14,970 nucleotides of DNA from an uncultured Pelagibacteraceae bacterium (GTDB lineage Bacteria; Pseudomonadota; Alphaproteobacteria; Pelagibacterales; Pelagibacteraceae), in the NCBI GenBank assembly GCA_902572155.1, contig CACGET010000026.1, positions 1 to 14,970 of the forward strand. Direction: 5' to 3'. A model generated the notes under the pieces. That model searched no databases and was not told the DNA's origin. It saw only the letters and a list, made by a program, of their open reading frames with translations. Positions 13,731-14,970 of this stretch are shown here, piece after piece; the first letter of the stretch is position 1; each line of letters starts with the position of its first letter. Position numbers and translations under genes: made by a program.

Positions 13731-14519
13731 ATGTCAGAAAATATATTAGAAATAAATAATCTTTCTAAATATTTTGGAGGATTAGCAGCAGTTTCTAATT
13801 GTTCATTAAATGTTAAAAAAGGAACCATAACTGGTATTATTGGCCCAAATGGTTCAGGTAAAACAACTTTATTCAACCTAATAGCTGGAAATTTAAAATC
13901 ATCAAAAGGTGAAGTGATTTTTAATGAAGAGAGCATTACCGATCTTCCAGCACATGAATTATTTTCTAAGGGACTTTTAAGAACTTTTCAAATAGCTCAC
14001 GAGTTTTCAAATTTAAGCGTTTTAGAAAATTTAATGATGGTCCCTCCCAATCAGTCTGGAGAAAATTTATTGAATGCTTTAATTAAACCAGCTCTAGTAA
14101 AAAAAGAGGAAGAACAAATTCGTATGAAAGCTTATGACGTTGTTGATTTTTTAAACCTTAAACATTTGGCAAATGAAAGAGCTGGAAATTTATCTGGTGG
14201 TCAAAAAAAATTACTTGAGCTTGGAAGAACAATGATGGTTGATGCAAAATTAGTTTTATTAGATGAGGTTGGTGCAGGGGTTAATCGAACTCTGCTTAAA
14301 GATCTTGGAACAGCTATTCTAAAACTAAATAAAGAAAAAAATTATACTTTTTGTATGATTGAACATGATATGGATTTTATTAGCAGAATGTGTGATCCAG
14401 TTATTGTAATGGCCGAAGGTTCAGTTTTGTTTGAAGGTTCTTCTAATGAGGTAAAAAAAAATGAAAAGGTAATAGAAAGTTACCTTGGTAGATCTAATAT
14501 ATCAGGAGACCCAAACTAA
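13731..14519 (+). CDS. livG: Second Liv-type ABC importer ATPase, LivG family
   Basis: This is a cytoplasmic ATPase of a second Liv-type importer, 262 residues. Walker A GPNGSGKT is at 38-45, the Q-loop region LLRTFQIAHEF at 82-92, the signature LSGGQ at 154-158 and the switch histidine in MIEHDMDFI. Walker B reads LVLLDEVGAGVN, with Val in place of the usual Pro after the catalytic Glu (D178, E179, V180); ATP hydrolysis should still be possible. It starts five bases after the ProC-like gene and overlaps the next ATPase by one base (TAATG). Its sequence differs widely from the LivG at 9421, so this is a separate transporter, not a recent duplicate. Permease and binding-protein genes would be expected beyond the window. 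Confidence 0.92.
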   Translation: MSENILEINNLSKYFGGLAAVSNCSLNVKKGTITGIIGPNGSGKTTLFNLIAGNLKSSKGEVIFNEESITDLPAHELFSKGLLRTFQIAHEFSNLSVLENLMMVPPNQSGENLLNALIKPALVKKEEEQIRMKAYDVVDFLNLKHLANERAGNLSGGQKKLLELGRTMMVDAKLVLLDEVGAGVNRTLLKDLGTAILKLNKEKNYTFCMIEHDMDFISRMCDPVIVMAEGSVLFEGSSNEVKKNEKVIESYLGRSNISGDPN

Positions 14520-14970
14520 TGGCATTTATAGAAGGAGTTAAAATGACAGCAGGTTATGGAGATGGTCCAGATATTATAAACACTTGTAGTATTAGTGCTA
14601 ATAGAGGAGAAATTGTTGCAATTCTTGGTCCTAATGGTGCAGGTAAATCTACTGCAATGAAAGCAATGTTGGGTCTTCTTAATTTAAAATCTGGAAGTGT
14701 ATTTCTCAATGGAAATGATATTTCAAAAATATCACCTCAGGAAAGAGTAAAGCAAGGTGTATCTTTTGTACCTCAAACTAGAAATGTTTTTGCTGAACTT
14801 ACTGTTAAGGAAAATTTAGAAATAGGAGGTTTTTTAAGAGAAGAAGGCTTAGATAGAATGATAGATAGTATTTATGATTTATTTCCAATTTTAAGTGAAA
14901 AAAAATCTCAAATAGTAGGACAATTATCTGGAGGTCAAAGACAACAAGTAGCCTTAGGTCGTGCTTTAAT
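14519..14970 (+). CDS. livF: Second Liv-type ABC importer ATPase, LivF family (partial)
   Basis: The window ends inside this gene; about 150 codons are visible and open. The protein begins MAFIEGVKMTAGYGDGPDII, the LivF-type start with the aromatic A-loop Tyr. Walker A GPNGAGKST is at 37-45, the Q-loop region SFVPQTRNVF follows, and LSGGQRQQVALGRAL lies at the window edge. An internal ATG at 14543 has a better GGAG spacing, but starting there would cut off the first strand of the fold, so the ATG at 14519 overlapping the livG stop is preferred. It pairs with the preceding LivG to form the ATPase heterodimer of the second importer. Confidence 0.92.
   Translation, partial: MAFIEGVKMTAGYGDGPDIINTCSISANRGEIVAILGPNGAGKSTAMKAMLGLLNLKSGSVFLNGNDISKISPQERVKQGVSFVPQTRNVFAELTVKENLEIGGFLREEGLDRMIDSIYDLFPILSEKKSQIVGQLSGGQRQQVALGRAL

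Noticed and set aside
9421..14519. The two LivG genes as a recent duplication
   Set aside because: Sequences differ widely outside the shared ABC motifs and the neighbouring genes differ, so they are separate transporter subunits.
14543..14545. Internal ATG with good GGAG spacing as the start of the second livF
   Set aside because: It would delete the first strand of the ATPase fold; the ATG at 14519 gives a full LivF N-terminus.
1..14970. CRISPR arrays, tRNA or rRNA genes, insertion sequences, attachment sites
   Set aside because: No spaced direct repeats, cloverleaf-like sequences, transposase-like proteins or terminal inverted repeats were seen on either strand.

Overview
The window is a low-GC (about 30% by eye), tightly packed bacterial segment. 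Genes overlap by 1-11 bases or sit a few bases apart, most start sites have weak Shine-Dalgarno sequences, and no gene-free stretch exceeds about 125 bases. Together with the gene families (several Liv-type ABC importers, an AzlCD pair, a CsiD-type dioxygenase), this points to an alphaproteobacterium of the marine SAR11/Pelagibacterales kind. That placement is inference from style and content; no rRNA or marker gene is present. No tRNA, rRNA, CRISPR array or insertion sequence was seen.

Layout. (1) 1-4740, plus strand: a type IV pilus-type assembly cluster. It holds the C-terminal part of a secretin (frameshifted at a run of eight G), the extension ATPase (PilB/GspE), the inner-membrane platform (PilC/GspF) and, behind its own likely promoter, two prepilins. 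(2) 4778-5332, minus strand: a two-gene unit, glutaredoxin and a small TIGR03643/DUF2805 protein. (3) 5333-5454: a divergent control region with a 14-bp palindrome, a perfect TATAAT and a 9-bp-stem inverted repeat. (4) 5455-6069: a LysE/RhtB-type exporter. (5) 6159-11963: a complete branched-chain-amino-acid-type ABC importer (binding protein, two permeases, two ATPases) whose last genes run directly into an AzlC-AzlD exporter pair. (6) 12014-14970: a CsiD/GlaH-type glutarate 2-hydroxylase, a divergent pyrroline-5-carboxylate-reductase-like protein, then LivG and LivF ATPases of a second Liv-type transporter cut off by the window edge.

How the parts work together. The pilus genes make a surface filament: the ATPase drives the platform to polymerise pilins, which leave through the secretin. 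The first Liv operon would take up amino acids or similar small molecules, while the LysE protein and AzlCD would let the cell expel them, so import and export are coded side by side. In the last block, an oxygen- and 2-oxoglutarate-dependent glutarate hydroxylase lies beside an imine-reductase-like protein and a second ABC importer. This suggests, without proving, an uptake-plus-catabolism locus for glutarate or a lysine-derived compound.

Most worth checking are the G8 frameshift in the secretin (phase variation, decay or sequence error), the structured leader ahead of the LysE gene, and the functional link between CsiD, the ProC-like protein and the second transporter.
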